Shown: positions 62,684 through 64,000 of the stretch, one piece after another
How the letters are laid out: each line of letters opens with the position of its first letter
Position numbering within the stretch: the first letter of the stretch is position 1
Origin: Paenibacillus sp. JJ-100
GTDB taxonomy: Bacteria > Bacillota > Bacilli > Paenibacillales > Paenibacillaceae
NCBI RefSeq assembly: GCF_948329825.1
Contig: NZ_CAOJCM010000002.1
Location: 1,113,777 to 1,177,776 of the forward strand
Length of the DNA: 64,000 bases
Direction of reading: 5' to 3'
Made by a program: the position numbers and the translations under genes
Notes under the pieces: model-generated
Seen by the model: the letters and a program-made list of their open reading frames with translations, nothing else
The model's database searches: none
What the model was told of the DNA's origin: nothing

Positions 62684-63151
62684 ATGAAATCCAAACGAGC
62701 GATGATCGATCGAAGAAACGCCGAGCGTCGGACTCGCCGGGAACAGAAAAGGAACCCACCCGGACCTTTCTCCAAGCTGTTTGACTGGGGATGGAAGACG
62801 ATATATGTCTTGTTCTTTTTATCTCTTGCTGTCGTTGCCTTCTGCCACTGGTTTTTGCGCACGGGCTCTGGTCCGGGAGGTACAAGCCTCATTGCTTACA
62901 CTGCTGAACGAATGGCTACCTTCATGCTTTTTGTAATGTTGGCTACCGCCTGCGTAGTCGGTATACGAGCTATGATGAAGTCAACAGGCCACTCTTCCAG
63001 CGGTGACTATCAACACCCGAACGGAAAACGGTTGCTCCTGTTGAAGATCATTTTGTTTCTGTTCTTTGCAATCGTTTTTGCCGTCTCAGCCCTGATCTGC
63101 TGGGCGCAGTTGAAAGCTTTAGCGGAGGTATTGAGGTTCCTTCTGTCTTAG
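62684..63151 (+). CDS. Small membrane protein of unknown function
   Basis: A 155-residue protein with a very basic, Arg-rich N-terminus (MKSKRAMIDRRNAERRTRR), then three hydrophobic segments (about 38-58, 76-96 and 120-145). GAGGAGG stands 9 bases before the ATG. No family is recognised and no conserved catalytic residues are evident. It lies between the second collagen-like gene and an MFS remnant. Confidence 0.65.
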   Translation: MKSKRAMIDRRNAERRTRREQKRNPPGPFSKLFDWGWKTIYVLFFLSLAVVAFCHWFLRTGSGPGGTSLIAYTAERMATFMLFVMLATACVVGIRAMMKSTGHSSSGDYQHPNGKRLLLLKIILFLFFAIVFAVSALICWAQLKALAEVLRFLLS

Positions 63152-63330
63152 GATGATAGCAAGAAATAAAGCTGCACATACAGCGCAAAACCATATTGGA
63201 TGAACGACGTAATCACGCTAAGGGCAATGTCCGGATTACGAGGCACTACAAATGGTCCTATAGGAACCCCAAGTACTAGCGAACTATTAAGTCCCATCAA
63301 AATGATACCGATCGCATTGCTCCTCAGGGG
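63148..63330 (-). pseudogene. Remnant of an MFS transporter (TM4-TM6 region)
   Basis: The minus strand reads NAIGIILMGLNSSLVLGVPIG, cut here to its core GIILMGLNSSLVLGVPIG, the TM4-5 motif of DHA1 exporters, then changes frame and continues with HPIWFCAVCAALFLAIIL, which fits TM6. Nothing of the rest of the transporter is present. Confidence 0.6.
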
Positions 63331-63360
63331 GCTATTTGTTCGAGTATTAATGATAAACCA

Positions 63361-63393
63361 CAAAAAAGGACGGGAGAGTGCCTCTCCTGTCCT
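63361..63393 (-). terminator. Terminator of the carboxylesterase gene
   Basis: On the minus strand AGGACAGGAGAG pairs with CTCTCCCGTCCT (one G-T pair) around a 3-base loop and is followed by TTTTTG. Confidence 0.85.
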
Positions 63394-63447
63394 CTTTATC
63401 TTCAATTTATACGAAAACATTCTTTATGAAATCATTCTGTAAGTTCA

Positions 63448-64000
63448 TCATTCCCAGAAGAACCGACCTGCAAACACTTTTTCTGTCAACAGTTGGTACG
63501 TTTCTTCAGGCAATTCCTTTTTCATCTTCGCCTTCACGGCTTCTTTGCCCTGATTATATTGTGTGGACATGCCAATCTCTGCCGCTCTGTCGCTTGCATC
63601 CAGGCGCATGATTGGTGTTTCAGCCTCTTTTGCCCAAGCTGTCCATGCCGCTAGATCAGAGGCCCCCCCCGTACTCGGGTTGCCTGTGTACAGGAATTGC
63701 TTAAGATATGCTGCCATTGCGGCAGACAACTGATCACGCCCAGGTTTGTTCGCATCGGTAAAGTAGCCTTCAGGGAAATAGGTAGCAATTCCGTCTGCGT
63801 GCCCTGTATAGAAGTCCATATCAGCGCCATGCGGAGCACCGATTAGTGTGAACAATCGCTCCGAGATAACCCCAGGTTGTACCCCCCATGCAAAACGATA
63901 GGCATATACCGGTGGCTGACCGGCTACACTCGTTAATCGCTCCGCGACGCGCTCTACATTAAAGCCCGCATATGCTTCGCTACCGTATTTCAGAGCAGCA
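63448..64000 (-). CDS. Type B carboxylesterase (para-nitrobenzyl esterase-like), C-terminal part
   Basis: The frame is open from the right edge to a TGA at 63448, giving 183 residues of the C-terminal third of a carboxylesterase/lipase type B. PPVYAYRFAWGVQPG and GAPHGADMDFYTG (catalytic His in PHGADM, as in the usual HGxEL/F) are typical, followed by YLKQFLYTGNPSTGG and WTAWAKEAETPIMRLD. The nucleophile and the start are outside the window. A tract of eight G (63663-63670 on the plus strand as C) encodes part of the NPSTGGAS loop. Confidence 0.85.
   Translation of the reverse strand, partial: AALKYGSEAYAGFNVERVAERLTSVAGQPPVYAYRFAWGVQPGVISERLFTLIGAPHGADMDFYTGHADGIATYFPEGYFTDANKPGRDQLSAAMAAYLKQFLYTGNPSTGGASDLAAWTAWAKEAETPIMRLDASDRAAEIGMSTQYNQGKEAVKAKMKKELPEETYQLLTEKVFAGRFFWE

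Noticed and set aside
63240-63420. Possible 90-residue membrane protein gene ending at 63148
   Set aside because: Its first 25 codons lie in the carboxylesterase terminator hairpin and the rest is a frame-broken MFS fragment.
63663-63670. Eight-base homopolymer in the carboxylesterase as a phase-variation site
   Set aside because: Short tract within a conserved loop, frame intact; could slip, but nothing else supports regulated switching.

Overview
The window reads as a chromosomal segment of a Paenibacillus-like Bacillota (inference from gene content; no rRNA or housekeeping marker is present). Pointers are GGAGG-type ribosome binding sites with frequent TTG/GTG starts, ECF sigma factors paired with DUF4179 proteins, LplABC-type sugar ABC transporters beside a membrane-anchored AraC regulator, xylanolytic GH43 enzymes, collagen-like surface proteins, RsbQ and YkyA homologues, and CcpA (cre) and Fur boxes. 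I found no tRNA, rRNA, CRISPR array, prophage or intact insertion sequence.

Layout. 0-12.3 kb: end of an MFS exporter, ADP-ribosylglycohydrolase, two lipoproteins, a polysaccharide deacetylase, a DMT exporter, a rhodanese, a stalk-domain exoprotein, then an ECF sigma/DUF4179/DUF4179-paralogue operon, a CPBP protease and a DJ-1 protein. 12.3-16.6 kb: a two-gene arabinoxylan unit (XynD-like GH43-CBM6-CBM36 and a second secreted GH43) behind a perfect cre site. 16.6-22.9 kb: quinone reductase/HxlR pair, an SDR lacking the catalytic Tyr, a broken leucine-rich gene, a chemoreceptor and an aminotransferase. 22.9-34.7 kb: Fur-controlled siderophore uptake, a PTS EIIBC whose phosphorylation Cys is Ser, hybrid cluster protein with an FNR-like site, a Ca2+-type P-ATPase, a VOC protein, an 11-bp tandem repeat and an MFS pump.

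34.7-39.2 kb contains the most striking signalling unit: an RsbQ-type alpha/beta hydrolase followed by a protein joining an RsbP-like PAS domain to a GGDEF (diguanylate cyclase) domain, so a module that feeds sigma-B in Bacillus subtilis here appears wired to c-di-GMP. 39.3-53.2 kb is a coherent chitin/GlcNAc-oligosaccharide locus: a divergent membrane AraC sensor, permease-permease-binding protein, a secreted GH18-like enzyme, NagB, NagA and a 1174-residue intracellular GH20-GH3(NagZ) fusion. Oligosaccharides cut outside would be imported, trimmed to GlcNAc and, once phosphorylated by a kinase not present here, taken to fructose-6-phosphate.

53.3-64 kb is an eroding accessory region: a CueP copper protein, two collagen-like proteins, three decayed iron-siderophore genes next to a near-perfect Fur box, an ECF42-type sigma factor whose YCII partner has lost its core, a gene desert, an MFS remnant and the end of a carboxylesterase.
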